Shown: piece after piece, positions 41,536-50,066 of the stretch | Layout: each line of letters begins with the position of its first letter | Position numbering within the stretch: the first letter of the stretch is position 1 | Source of the DNA: Eremococcus coleocola DSM 15696 | Lineage (GTDB): Bacteria > Bacillota > Bacilli > Lactobacillales > Aerococcaceae | Length of the DNA: 64,000 nt | Direction: 5' to 3' | Assembly (NCBI RefSeq): GCF_000428865.1 | Contig: NZ_AUAT01000005.1 | Coordinates: forward strand, 1-64,000 | Translations under genes and position numbers: made by a program | The notes under the pieces: generated by a model | The model's database searches: none | What the model was told of the DNA's origin: nothing | What the model saw: the letters and a program-made list of their open reading frames with translations, nothing else

Positions 41536-42348
41536 TTAATAATCATTTAAAATATCGCCTAATGGGTCACCTGAGTTAGATGAACCACCGTTACCGCCAT
41601 CACCTTTATTCTTGCTTAGGTTTAAGTAGATAATTGCCAAGCAGAGACCGATAATACCAGTTGCAATTAGAGTTAATTCATTTAATGGAGCTAAGGCAAA
41701 GCCTAAGAAGAAGAAAGGCCATACTTCTCGGGTTGCCATTAAGTTAATAACCATAGCATAACCAACCGCTACGACAAACCCACCACCAATCGTCATACCA
41801 GAAGTAAACCATACAGGTAATGAACCTAAAACTGATTGAACCGCAGCAGATGGAATGAAGAGCAAGGCACCTGCAGGTAAAGCAATCCGAAGACCTTGAC
41901 ATGCTAGAGCAATATAATGCCATAAAGACACACCATTAAAATCACCTTTTTCAGCCGCTTTGTCTGCTTGGTGAACAATCACCACAGATAAAGTCCGTAC
42001 AACCATAGTTAAGACTAAACCAACAGTTGCTAAGGTAATTGCAGCTGCAATGGCCACATTCCGGCCATCAGCTGAGAAGTCGCCCGCTTTAACAAAAATA
42101 ATAGCAGAAGCCACAGAGGCTAAGGCAGCATCGGGTGCGATTGCCGCACCAATATTAGCCCAACCTAAGGCGATTAATTGTAAAGCGCCCCCTAAGATAA
42201 TACATTCAGCTAAATGACCAGTAGCTAAGCCAACTAAAGAACAAGCAATAATTGGTTGATGGAATTGGAATTGGTCAAGAACCCCTTCCATCCCAGCTAA
42301 AAAGGCCACAATTAAAACTAAGACAATGGATAGTAAATTAAAGTCCAT
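41536..42348 (-). CDS. manM: Mannose-family PTS membrane subunit IIC
   Basis: A 270-residue IIC permease with about seven hydrophobic segments. It starts MDFNLLSIVLVLIVAFLAGM and carries ILGGALQLIALGWANIGAAI and APDAALASVASAI, the sugar-binding region. It follows manL by 13 bases. Confidence 0.96.
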   Translation of the reverse strand: MDFNLLSIVLVLIVAFLAGMEGVLDQFQFHQPIIACSLVGLATGHLAECIILGGALQLIALGWANIGAAIAPDAALASVASAIIFVKAGDFSADGRNVAIAAAITLATVGLVLTMVVRTLSVVIVHQADKAAEKGDFNGVSLWHYIALACQGLRIALPAGALLFIPSAAVQSVLGSLPVWFTSGMTIGGGFVVAVGYAMVINLMATREVWPFFFLGFALAPLNELTLIATGIIGLCLAIIYLNLSKNKGDGGNGGSSNSGDPLGDILNDY

Positions 42349-42361
42349 TTTAATCCTCCTT

Positions 42362-43354
42362 CTAAAGTGCTAAGCCAGAACCAGCTTTATCAGCGATTAA
42401 TTTGAATAAGTCGCCTGATTTATCTGCTGGAACTTTACGAACATCGAATTTAACGCCGTAGTCTTTTAATTTCTTATAAGTATCCACGTCAGCTTGATCA
42501 ACGGATAAAACATTATTCAACATGACTTTACCAGTTGAATGGGCCATGGAACCAACATTAATCGTTGGAATCTCAACACCTTTTTCTACCGCTTCTAATG
42601 CATCTTGCGGTGTTTCGAACAGAAGCATGGCACGAGTGGCTCCGAAACGAGGGTCCTTATAAACTTGGACCAACTTATCGACCGGAATAACGTGAGCATG
42701 CACCCCTGCAGGGGCTGCTTGTTCGATTAGCTTTTTACGTAAATCATCGTGAGCTACACGGTCAGACACCACAATAATCCGGTCTGGATTGGTAGTCTTT
42801 GTCCAAGATGTTGCAACTTGACCATGTAAGAGACGAGTATCAATCCGGGCAAGGACAAATTTAATTTGACCATCACCAAGAACAGTGCCTTCTGGAATTT
42901 CACCTTCAGCTGTTGTAGCTTGAGCCACTTCTGCTTCTGGGGCAGCCTCAACCACATCAATTGCTTCCGGTCTTACCTTAACTCCTTCGCGCGCTGTCTT
43001 AAGAATCGCACTTGCAACTTCATGGGCCGTATTCATACTGAACCGACTGGCATAGGCTTCAATTAACATTGGCAAGTTCAAACCAGCGACAATGGCACGT
43101 TTTTCTGTATCTTTTTCAAATAAAATATTGGCTTGATTGAAAGGACTGCCGCCCCATAAATCAACTAAGAACAGAATTTCGTCACCATCTATCCGGTCGA
43201 TTGCTTCCGACAATTTCTTTTGCAAATCATCGGGTCCTTCATTTGGCATAAAAGTAACTGATTCAACATTTTCTTGTTCACCAAAAATCATTGAACCAGA
43301 TTGCTTAATGCCATCTGCAAATTCACCGTGACTTGCGATGATAATTCCTACCAT
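42362..43354 (-). CDS. manL: Mannose-family PTS subunit IIAB
   Basis: A 330-residue fusion. The IIA domain is residues 1-130 (MVGIIIASHGEFADGIKQSG, with phospho-His near residue 9), an Ala/Glu-rich linker follows, and IIB starts near 160 (IKFVLARIDTRLLHGQVATSW, phospho-His in LLHGQ). It relays phosphate from HPr to mannose/glucose. The ATG at 43354 has AAAGGAGG; the TTG before it is rejected. First gene of manLMNO with a sigA-type promoter rather than the sigma-54 promoter known in Listeria and Enterococcus. Confidence 0.96.
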   Translation of the reverse strand: MVGIIIASHGEFADGIKQSGSMIFGEQENVESVTFMPNEGPDDLQKKLSEAIDRIDGDEILFLVDLWGGSPFNQANILFEKDTEKRAIVAGLNLPMLIEAYASRFSMNTAHEVASAILKTAREGVKVRPEAIDVVEAAPEAEVAQATTAEGEIPEGTVLGDGQIKFVLARIDTRLLHGQVATSWTKTTNPDRIIVVSDRVAHDDLRKKLIEQAAPAGVHAHVIPVDKLVQVYKDPRFGATRAMLLFETPQDALEAVEKGVEIPTINVGSMAHSTGKVMLNNVLSVDQADVDTYKKLKDYGVKFDVRKVPADKSGDLFKLIADKAGSGLAL

Positions 43355-43401
43355 CAAATTACCTCCTTTTTTTAAATAATGAAATAAATAATTCCTCTCA
43401 T

Positions 43402-43429
43402 ATTATAGCACTTCCACTCAGGCAGACAA
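43402..43429 (-). promoter_or_regulatory. SigA promoter of manLMNO
   Basis: -35 TTGTCT (43424-43429), 16-base spacer, -10 TATAAT (43402-43407) on the minus strand. Confidence 0.65.
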
Positions 43430-43561
43430 GTATAATTTTTTCACAATCACTTTCAAGCAAACTTCCTTTAGAACAGGATTTTAATAGAAAAAAAACAAAG
43501 ACTTGTCTAATTATTTTTAACAAAACTCATGGTTTAAAGGCAAGGATAACCTCCACAAAAA

Positions 43562-43610
43562 AAGAATAGAAAAGGCATATAAAACATCTATCTTTTCCAT
43601 TCTTTACCTA
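43562..43610 (-). terminator. Probable terminator of the salvage operon
   Basis: aaagaatagaaaag and cttttccattcttt pair around a 20-base loop, next to the anmK stop. The stem is AU-rich, so strength is modest. Confidence 0.6.
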
Positions 43611-43616
43611 TAAATT

Positions 43617-44780
43617 TTATGAAAATTTCTTTGTTTTAGAGAGGTCTAACCACGGTGTAATCTTGCCCAAGATAGCTGGTTGACTGGCTCCCGTTACCGA
43701 TGGGACATTCGAAGGCCGCCCATGGAAGGTCTGGTTACCTAAAATCACAAAGGCAATGGCTTCTTTAGCTTCAGAAGAATAACCTAAGTCTTCTTGCCGA
43801 ATAACTTCCACTTTCGGCATTAGCTCTTTAAGATACCGGATTAATTGCGGATTATAAGCACCGCCACCGCTCACAATTAATCGGTCAACTTGAGGCACCG
43901 CTGGAATATGTCCATCTAAATGAAAAGCAATACAAGCGGCACTATACCAAGTTACTGTAGCAATAAAATCAAGTGGACTAATTTGAGGGAAAGCATCAAT
44001 CAATTCTTGCGTGAAGGCTCGACCAAATAGCTCCCGCCCGGTTGATTTAGGTAAGGGGGCTTGCAAATAAGGATGCGCCATGAGATGCTGGGCTAATTCT
44101 TCTTGTACTTGACCTTGGCTAGCCCGGTTTCCATCCTTATCATAAGTCTGATTAAATAAAATTTGCATGGCTTCATTAATCACCATATTCCCCGGCCCTG
44201 TGTCAAAAGCCACCAGATCCGATAAACGCCCACTCTTAGGTAGAATCGTTACATTCCCAATTCCTCCAATATTTTGTAAGGCTTGAGTCCGACTTGGATC
44301 CTGATACAAGACCCATTCAGCATAAGGAACTAAGGGCGCACCGGCACCACCTAAGGCCACATCCATGGGCCTAAAATCACTAATCACGGGACACTGGCAC
44401 AAGGCCGCAATTTCACTGGCCTCCCCTAATTGCAGGGTATGGCGGATATTATTTTGATTAGACGTATCATGGTAAAGGGTTTGACCATGTGAAGCAATAA
44501 AATCTAAGTTTTTACTGTCTAAGTCATTTTGCTGACACACCCTTAAGACTGCTTGACCGAAAACTTGTCCTAATTCAACATTTAACCGACTGATATCAGC
44601 CAAGGACACTTGGTCACGATTTAATGCCTGGCTTAGGTTAGCCAAAGTTTGTGGTTCAAAGGCGATAGTATCAAATGCCAGCAGCTTAACCTGGGTCTTT
44701 TGGTCAAGACCTTCAATCTCACAGATAGCCACATCGATGCCATCTAAGGATGTCCCTGACATAATCCCTGCAGCAAGCAT
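43617..44780 (-). CDS. anmK: Anhydro-N-acetylmuramic acid kinase
   Basis: A 387-residue AnmK, which opens and phosphorylates 1,6-anhydro-MurNAc to MurNAc-6-phosphate, entering peptidoglycan recycling. GIMSGTSLDGIDVAICE is the ATP/substrate start, then FIASHGQTLYHD, NIGGIGNVTIL, FDTGPGNMVINEAM and LIVSGGGAYNPQLI. Anhydro-sugars arise from lytic transglycosylases, uncommon in recycling of Gram-positives. It is the last gene of the MurNAc operon, which also holds murQ and mupG, eight bases after the regulator. Confidence 0.95.
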   Translation of the reverse strand: MLAAGIMSGTSLDGIDVAICEIEGLDQKTQVKLLAFDTIAFEPQTLANLSQALNRDQVSLADISRLNVELGQVFGQAVLRVCQQNDLDSKNLDFIASHGQTLYHDTSNQNNIRHTLQLGEASEIAALCQCPVISDFRPMDVALGGAGAPLVPYAEWVLYQDPSRTQALQNIGGIGNVTILPKSGRLSDLVAFDTGPGNMVINEAMQILFNQTYDKDGNRASQGQVQEELAQHLMAHPYLQAPLPKSTGRELFGRAFTQELIDAFPQISPLDFIATVTWYSAACIAFHLDGHIPAVPQVDRLIVSGGGAYNPQLIRYLKELMPKVEVIRQEDLGYSSEAKEAIAFVILGNQTFHGRPSNVPSVTGASQPAILGKITPWLDLSKTKKFS

Positions 44781-44788
44781 AAGTCACC

Positions 44789-45634
44789 TCACTTAATATT
44801 ATTTACGATTTCCCGACTAGCTAGTAAACTGGCCTTAGTCTCATCTAAATGCCGGGTCACTAATCCATAGTATAAAATATCCGTTATAATCAAGGAAGCA
44901 AACCGTGATTGAATGGCACCTAAGCGAATATTACCTTCCTTGGCTGGAATATACAAGGAACAATCAGCCAATTTAGCCAAATAAGAATTCAAATGGAAAC
45001 CCGTCACGGCAATTATTTTTGCTCCCTTAGCCTTAGCTTGGTCAGCTGCCACTGTCACTGTATTGGTCATACCCGAATAAGAAACCGCCAACAAGACATC
45101 ATCCTGATTAATATGGGCAAACTGAGCGAGTAGGATATGATGGTCTGGATTATGAATTACTTGTTTGCCCATGCGGGTTAGTTTATGCAAGAAATCTGTC
45201 ACCACCACACTGGAACCGCCTACCCCAACCATATAGATACGTTGGGCTTGATCTAGCCAAGTAATCGCTTGGTCTAAGTCACTCTGGTTTAACAAGGATA
45301 AGGTACCTTGGAGACTTTGCTCCACTAATTGACCCTCTTTTTGAATTAAACTCGTAACCGATTCATTGGCTTCTAGCATATTAGCAGGATCATTCTTTAC
45401 TTGTTCACTACGAGCGAGTGCTATCTTTAAGTCACGAATGCCACTATAACCTAATTTGCGGGCAAAACGATTCCAGGCTGAAGGAGAAGTACTCGTTAGA
45501 TGAGCAAGGTCGGCTGAAGATGACTCAACGATTTGATTCGGTTGAGCTAGAATAAAATCAGCTATTCTAACTTCCGTCTCTGTCAACTGATCATAGGATT
45601 GTTTAATCCGGTAAATTGTGCTCAACAGCCTCAT
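44789..45634 (-). CDS. RpiR/MurR family transcriptional regulator
   Basis: A 281-residue regulator with an N-terminal HTH_6 domain (ETEVRIADFILAQPNQIVE, then DLAHLTSTSPSAWNRFARKL) and a C-terminal SIS domain (IYMVGVGGSSVVVTDFLHKL, LLAVSYSGMTNTVT) that should sense a sugar phosphate. Given the operon it is likely a MurR-type sensor of MurNAc-6-phosphate. It lies five bases after the BadF kinase. Confidence 0.88.
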   Translation of the reverse strand: MRLLSTIYRIKQSYDQLTETEVRIADFILAQPNQIVESSSADLAHLTSTSPSAWNRFARKLGYSGIRDLKIALARSEQVKNDPANMLEANESVTSLIQKEGQLVEQSLQGTLSLLNQSDLDQAITWLDQAQRIYMVGVGGSSVVVTDFLHKLTRMGKQVIHNPDHHILLAQFAHINQDDVLLAVSYSGMTNTVTVAADQAKAKGAKIIAVTGFHLNSYLAKLADCSLYIPAKEGNIRLGAIQSRFASLIITDILYYGLVTRHLDETKASLLASREIVNNIK

Positions 45635-45639
45635 CCTTC

Positions 45640-46536
45640 CTAAATTAAATCTTTAGCAATTAAATAAGCACCATATTCAGGCGCTTGTAATGGCGCTTGT
45701 AACTGAAATTTCGACGCCAAACTAGTCTGAAAGGCTTGGCGTAAGATGTCTTTACTTTCCCAAAGTCCTCCAACCGTTGAGACAGGACAACCCTGAGGAA
45801 AATGACTGGCTAAGGCTTGGACTAATCGTCCCAGTTCTAAACCAGCTTTTTCAAACAGGTCTTGCATATGTGGGTCACCTTCTTTAGCGAGTTTGGCTGC
45901 ATCTTTAGCGAGTTGAGCAACTTGACTACGATGACCTACAAAATGATCATTACTGTATTTAATTAAATCTAGAGGCTCATTCAACTGAAACTTATCCCAT
46001 AAGTAGTCATGGAGAATCGTTTTTTCTAGCCGTCCATCCAACTGTTGGCTAAAAAGTTCTAACAAATGCTGGCCAATCCAATAAGAAGAACCTTCATCGC
46101 CAAGGAAATATCCCCAACCGCCGGCTCTTAAAATTTCTTGGCCGACTTTGGCATAGGCGATTGACCCTGTACCCGCAATGACAATAATTCCGTCTTGACC
46201 ACCCAAAGCACCATATAAGGCAATTTCAGCATCACTCACTAAATGATAAGAATAGGGAGACAAAGCCGATGCTGTAACTAATTCAAGTTCCCGCTTCATA
46301 ACTTGGTTGCCGTAACCAGCTAAACCTAAAGAGATAAATAAATCTTGCGGTGAAATATCTAAATCTTTGATTAAGTTTTGCACGCCTTGATATAAGGTGA
46401 GACGGGCCTGATTTTGGCTCACTTGCATTAAATGGCAAGACCCACTTTGAAAGGTTTTTAGGGGAATCCCCATTACATCATAGAGGACAAACTTAGTCTT
46501 GGTCCCGCCCCCATCCACTCCAATGATATATTTCAT
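45640..46536 (-). CDS. BadF/BadG-type sugar kinase (GlcNAc/MurNAc kinase)
   Basis: A 298-residue ASKHA kinase: phosphate-1 GVDGGGTKTKFVLYDVMG, DISPQDLFISLGLAGYGNQ, DAEIALYGALGGQDGIIVIA, and the ADENOSINE motif STVGGLWESKD. Relatives include N-acetylglucosamine kinase and the MurNAc/GlcNAc kinase MurK of Clostridium. In this operon it would phosphorylate the GlcNAc released by the 6-phospho-muramidase. Two bases separate it from mupG. Confidence 0.85.
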   Translation of the reverse strand: MKYIIGVDGGGTKTKFVLYDVMGIPLKTFQSGSCHLMQVSQNQARLTLYQGVQNLIKDLDISPQDLFISLGLAGYGNQVMKRELELVTASALSPYSYHLVSDAEIALYGALGGQDGIIVIAGTGSIAYAKVGQEILRAGGWGYFLGDEGSSYWIGQHLLELFSQQLDGRLEKTILHDYLWDKFQLNEPLDLIKYSNDHFVGHRSQVAQLAKDAAKLAKEGDPHMQDLFEKAGLELGRLVQALASHFPQGCPVSTVGGLWESKDILRQAFQTSLASKFQLQAPLQAPEYGAYLIAKDLI

Positions 46537-46538
46537 AG

Positions 46539-47630
46539 CTAAGCTCTTTTCAATTTAAATTTCTGCCATGGTTTGATTTCATCCAAAATAAAAACTTCCT
46601 CAGGACGAATATGACCGACCACATTAGATTTACCAGAATTCTGCATGTCCTTCAGCGCAATCTGTAATTCACCGGCATAATGACCGTATTCAGAACTTTC
46701 GATGATGACATCGCCCCGTTTAATGGTATCCACGGCGTTAAAAACAGGGAAGTCATAGCCTTTATACTTAACTCGACTTTGGGTGGACCGTAAGAAGTAT
46801 TGACTTTGATCACCTCGGTTGAAATGAAATTCATCAAAGAGAATCTTACTTTCGATATCACCTAAAGAAGCCACGGGATCTACATCGAGGGTAACCAAAG
46901 ACAAGTCTAATTGACCCACTGCTTTTAGTTCTTCCTCTGAAGCATAGCAATTAGATATCAGAATATCATCCACCGCATTCATAGCTAAAAGGTGTTTTAC
47001 TTGTACATCCAAAGGTAAATGACGGTGGCCTTCTAAAGTAGGTAGTCCATCTTCCACCGGCCAGGGACCAAAGCTGTTTTCTACCTGACTGGTCACAAAA
47101 GCAGCCGTCCGCAGACCATAGTGTTTGAAACGTTGGCTGGTCCGTTTAAAGAAATCTAGTCCCAAACCAGAATAATTATGGGGATAAAAGTTATGACAAC
47201 CGTACAATTGATAAGCATTAGGTTGGAAATCCATAATCGTATCAATCGTATGAACATCATTGGACATATTTATTTCGACTTTTAGCCCTTGTGGATTAAA
47301 GGTCATCATGGCCTCTTCCACCCCAGAAAAACCGGCATCCAACCGTAATCCATCCGCCCCAATTTCCTTAAAGAAGGACAAATCTTGGTAAGAAATCCCT
47401 AATTGACTAAAAATCCGCGGGGCAATATCCACAATCACTTCAAAGCCCTTAGCCTTAGCATAATCATTAATTTCTTTAAAATTAGCTTTTACAAGGTCTA
47501 CATCACCATCCACTTGTAAGAGGGAGGAAAAGACCCGGCTAAAGCCATATTTGGCGGCTAAGTCCAAATACTCTTTCACTCGTTGTGGTTCACTTTTTTC
47601 AGGATAAATTGAAATTCCTAATTTTCGCAT
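46539..47630 (-). CDS. mupG: 6-phospho-N-acetylmuramidase MupG (DUF871)
   Basis: A 363-residue DUF871 protein. Members from Staphylococcus cleave MurNAc-6P-GlcNAc inside the cell. Sequence features are GISIYPEKSEPQRVKEYLDL at the start, EIGADGLRLDAGFSG, the YGCHNFYPHNYSGLGLDFF segment of the TIM barrel, and a C-terminal beta domain (YGHYAGELQIALKDMQN). It is preceded by an intrinsic hairpin that splits the operon from the PTS part, and has a ribosome site AAAAAGGAG. Confidence 0.9.
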   Translation of the reverse strand: MRKLGISIYPEKSEPQRVKEYLDLAAKYGFSRVFSSLLQVDGDVDLVKANFKEINDYAKAKGFEVIVDIAPRIFSQLGISYQDLSFFKEIGADGLRLDAGFSGVEEAMMTFNPQGLKVEINMSNDVHTIDTIMDFQPNAYQLYGCHNFYPHNYSGLGLDFFKRTSQRFKHYGLRTAAFVTSQVENSFGPWPVEDGLPTLEGHRHLPLDVQVKHLLAMNAVDDILISNCYASEEELKAVGQLDLSLVTLDVDPVASLGDIESKILFDEFHFNRGDQSQYFLRSTQSRVKYKGYDFPVFNAVDTIKRGDVIIESSEYGHYAGELQIALKDMQNSGKSNVVGHIRPEEVFILDEIKPWQKFKLKRA

Positions 47631-47648
47631 AATAAACTCCTTTTTGAT

Positions 47649-47700
47649 AAAAAACGGGTAATGAAAAGAAGAGTCTAGGACTATCTTTTTATACCCGTTC
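47649..47700 (-). terminator. Internal terminator between PTS IIC and mupG
   Basis: On the minus strand aacgggta and tacccgtt enclose a partly paired 30-base region and are followed by TTTTTTATC. It probably reduces expression of the downstream enzymes relative to the transporter. Confidence 0.75.
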
Positions 47701-47723
47701 TTACTTCGATTAACTTACTCGGC

Positions 47724-49076
47724 TTATTCTGCCGTGATATCTTGGCCGGCTTCTTCTTTTAAGAGTTGACGGTCATAAATTTTAACGAATGGATAGTATC
47801 CAACAACGGATACAAAAATTAAAACGATACTCAAGATAATGGCTCGCCAGTCGGTACCGGTTGCCAAGAAAGCCCCAATTGGACCAGGCAAGGTCCAAGC
47901 TGGACTAGATACCACTGGATTCACCAAACCTAATTTAGTGGCAAACCAAGAAATAACTAATGAAACAAGGGGTACTAAGTTAAATGGGATAATTAAGGTT
48001 GGGTTCAAAACTATCGGTAAACCAAAGATAATTGGTTCATTGATATTAAAGATAGCTGGCACAATCGCTGTCCGACCTAAAGTCTTCAAGTATTTAGATT
48101 TGGCCATGAAGACTAAGAGAATGGCCAAGCCTAAAGCAGAACCAGCCCCACCAATCCAAACAAACCATTGATAGAAGGGTTCAGCGGCAATATTTGGAAT
48201 CATTGTTTTATCGGCAAAAGCTTGAATATTTTCATCTAAGAGAATGAGCCAAACTGGACGTACAAGCGAACCTACGATGGAAGCACCGTGGATCCCAAAT
48301 GACCAGAAGAAGGTAGTCAAGAATACAATCACGATGGCAGATGGCAAGGTATCAGAGGCATGAACTAAAGGTGTAACTATCTTAGCCACAATACCATGCA
48401 CATCAATGTCTAAGAACATGGTAATTGTTGCAACCACTAAAAGGATAATTGCAGCTGGGGTTAAAGATTCAAAGGACCGCGCCACAGAGGCTGGTACTTG
48501 CGGTGGCATTGAAATTTTAAAGCCAGATGTTTGCGTAAGTCGGTAAACTTCAACCGCAAAGAAAGCCGCCAAAATCCCTATGAACATCCCAGCTGAACCT
48601 AGGTTTGGCATCGGAATCACTAAGCCAGCTGGCACCTGTGCCACAAAATCAGCTAACTCTTGGTTATTCTCAGCTAATTTAGTAATGCCTTCGGTCACAG
48701 CAGGACTCATTTTAGGAATAATAGTTAGTAAGAAGGCTAGTTCAGAAAGAATCCCACCTGAAAGACCATCCAAATCATAAGAGCGTGATAGAGAGAAACC
48801 AATGCCAAAGACCGCATAAAGGGTCATGATGTACATAGACATCCGGTAGGGTAAAAGAATCTTAAATTGGTTTTCCATAATAAATTGAGTAAAACCCCAC
48901 TCGGCCGGTAATGAATTCGGTAAGAAAGCGATAACCATAAACATAGACGAAACAATAATTAAAGGTAAAGTGGCGACGATACCATCCCGGACCGCTCTAA
49001 GGTGGCGTTGTTCCGCTAACTTAGCCATCGGGGTTGAAAACTTAGAATCTAGAATATCTGCTAATTTTTCAAACAT
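47724..49076 (-). CDS. PTS lactose/cellobiose-family permease IIC
   Basis: A 450-residue IIC membrane subunit of the Lac family with about ten hydrophobic segments. Typical motifs are RDGIVATLPLIIVSSMFMVI near residue 30, FGIHGASIVGSLVRPVW, and FNINEPIIFGLPIVLNP at the sugar site. With the IIB and IIA genes upstream it forms a three-part PTS. In a MurNAc operon the substrate is likely a muropeptide-derived sugar, such as MurNAc-GlcNAc, rather than cellobiose; that is inferred from context. Confidence 0.9.
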   Translation of the reverse strand: MFEKLADILDSKFSTPMAKLAEQRHLRAVRDGIVATLPLIIVSSMFMVIAFLPNSLPAEWGFTQFIMENQFKILLPYRMSMYIMTLYAVFGIGFSLSRSYDLDGLSGGILSELAFLLTIIPKMSPAVTEGITKLAENNQELADFVAQVPAGLVIPMPNLGSAGMFIGILAAFFAVEVYRLTQTSGFKISMPPQVPASVARSFESLTPAAIILLVVATITMFLDIDVHGIVAKIVTPLVHASDTLPSAIVIVFLTTFFWSFGIHGASIVGSLVRPVWLILLDENIQAFADKTMIPNIAAEPFYQWFVWIGGAGSALGLAILLVFMAKSKYLKTLGRTAIVPAIFNINEPIIFGLPIVLNPTLIIPFNLVPLVSLVISWFATKLGLVNPVVSSPAWTLPGPIGAFLATGTDWRAIILSIVLIFVSVVGYYPFVKIYDRQLLKEEAGQDITAE

Positions 49077-49087
49077 TGACTTTCCTC

Positions 49088-49408
49088 CTAATCTAAAATG
49101 TCACCGAGTTCATCGGTAATTTGTTTTAATAAGAATTTGCCGCCAATTGGAGTATAACCCTTAGGGGCAACAAGAAGAATTGGCACATTATTTTGATCAG
49201 CCAACTCTTTTAAATGATCAAAGCGATGGCGAATTTGTGGAGCGACTAAGGCTAAGACATAATCCTTAGTAATCTCATCTTCAAAGGCTTGACTGGATGC
49301 TTCATGAACTTCAACATCCTTACCGGCCGCTTGGGCCGCATCTTGTAACGATTTAGCTGCAATGGCAGATGACATCCCACCCGCACAGGCTAATAATACT
49401 TTCTTCAT
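49088..49408 (-). CDS. PTS lactose/cellobiose-family IIB
   Basis: A 106-residue IIB protein with the phospho-cysteine loop MKKVLLACAGGMSSAIAAKS (Cys8). Further IIB features are VALVAPQIRHRFDHLKELAD. The ATG at 49408 follows TAGGAGGG; the upstream extension is the end of the preceding membrane-protein gene region. Eleven bases upstream of the IIC gene. Confidence 0.93.
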   Translation of the reverse strand: MKKVLLACAGGMSSAIAAKSLQDAAQAAGKDVEVHEASSQAFEDEITKDYVLALVAPQIRHRFDHLKELADQNNVPILLVAPKGYTPIGGKFLLKQITDELGDILD

Positions 49409-49419
49409 TTGTATCCCTC

Positions 49420-49740
49420 CTACATAATAATGCCCGCAAAGGCAAAGATAAATAAAATAAAACCACACACTAGACTTGCCGCCCCAACCAACAGATAAAA
49501 TTGTTTATCTAAGGGCTTTTTTAATACTAATCGGTATTGACTAAATACTGTTCCAAACCCTGCCAAAAGGCCACCTAGGATAACCGTCCACCAATTATAA
49601 TTTGAGGTGACTTGTTTAAGTGCCAAAGGCACCAGGGTAACCGCTAAAATCAGAAACAGTAACATTAAAAGTGAACTTTGATAAGAAAAACGTGGCAGTT
49701 CATTTTTTGCCCTATCTTGTGGCTCAGTGTTTTTAGTCAT
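49420..49740 (-). CDS. Unassigned small membrane protein in the salvage operon
   Basis: A 106-residue protein with about three hydrophobic segments (residues ~25-46 LMLLFLILAVTLVPLA, ~51-67 WWTVILGGLLAGFGTVF, and 78-106 LLVGAASLVCGFILFIF). Its ATG overlaps the IIA stop by eight bases (ATGACTAA), so translation is coupled. I do not recognise a family. Position between the IIA and IIB genes suggests a partner of the permease, a topology aid, or an unrelated passenger. Confidence 0.75.
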   Translation of the reverse strand: MTKNTEPQDRAKNELPRFSYQSSLLMLLFLILAVTLVPLALKQVTSNYNWWTVILGGLLAGFGTVFSQYRLVLKKPLDKQFYLLVGAASLVCGFILFIFAFAGIIM

Positions 49741-50062
49741 GTCCTTGCTCCAAGGCATAGAGACGCTTGTTCATCTTGATGATGTTTTCAGCCAAAGATC
49801 TAACTTCTAAAGAAGTCATCAAATGGTCTTGGGCATGGACAAATAAGACCGTCACCTCATGGTGTTTACCGGCTGCCTCTTCTTGAATCAAATTGGTTTG
49901 AATTTGATGGGCGCCCTTGAGCTCTTCATCAGCTTCAGCCAATAACTTATCGGCAGCTGCAAAATCACCTGCTTCTGACTTAGCAATCGCTTCATAAACC
50001 AAGCCTTTGGCGTTCCCTCCCTTAGCAATAATTTCAAAAATAATTAATTCCATATCTTCCAT
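49733..50062 (-). CDS. PTS lactose/cellobiose-family IIA
   Basis: A 109-residue three-helix IIA. The phospho-histidine lies in LFVHAQDHLMTSLEVRSLAE, where HAQDHLM is the family signature. IIA passes phosphate from HPr to the downstream IIB. It lies four bases after murQ. The start at 50062 follows TAGGTG. Confidence 0.93.
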   Translation of the reverse strand: MEDMELIIFEIIAKGGNAKGLVYEAIAKSEAGDFAAADKLLAEADEELKGAHQIQTNLIQEEAAGKHHEVTVLFVHAQDHLMTSLEVRSLAENIIKMNKRLYALEQGHD

Positions 50063-50066
50063 TTTT

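Noticed and set aside
43358-43460. Sigma-54 promoter for the mannose PTS operon
   Set aside because: No TGGCAC-N5-TTGCA motif is present; a good sigA promoter is found instead.
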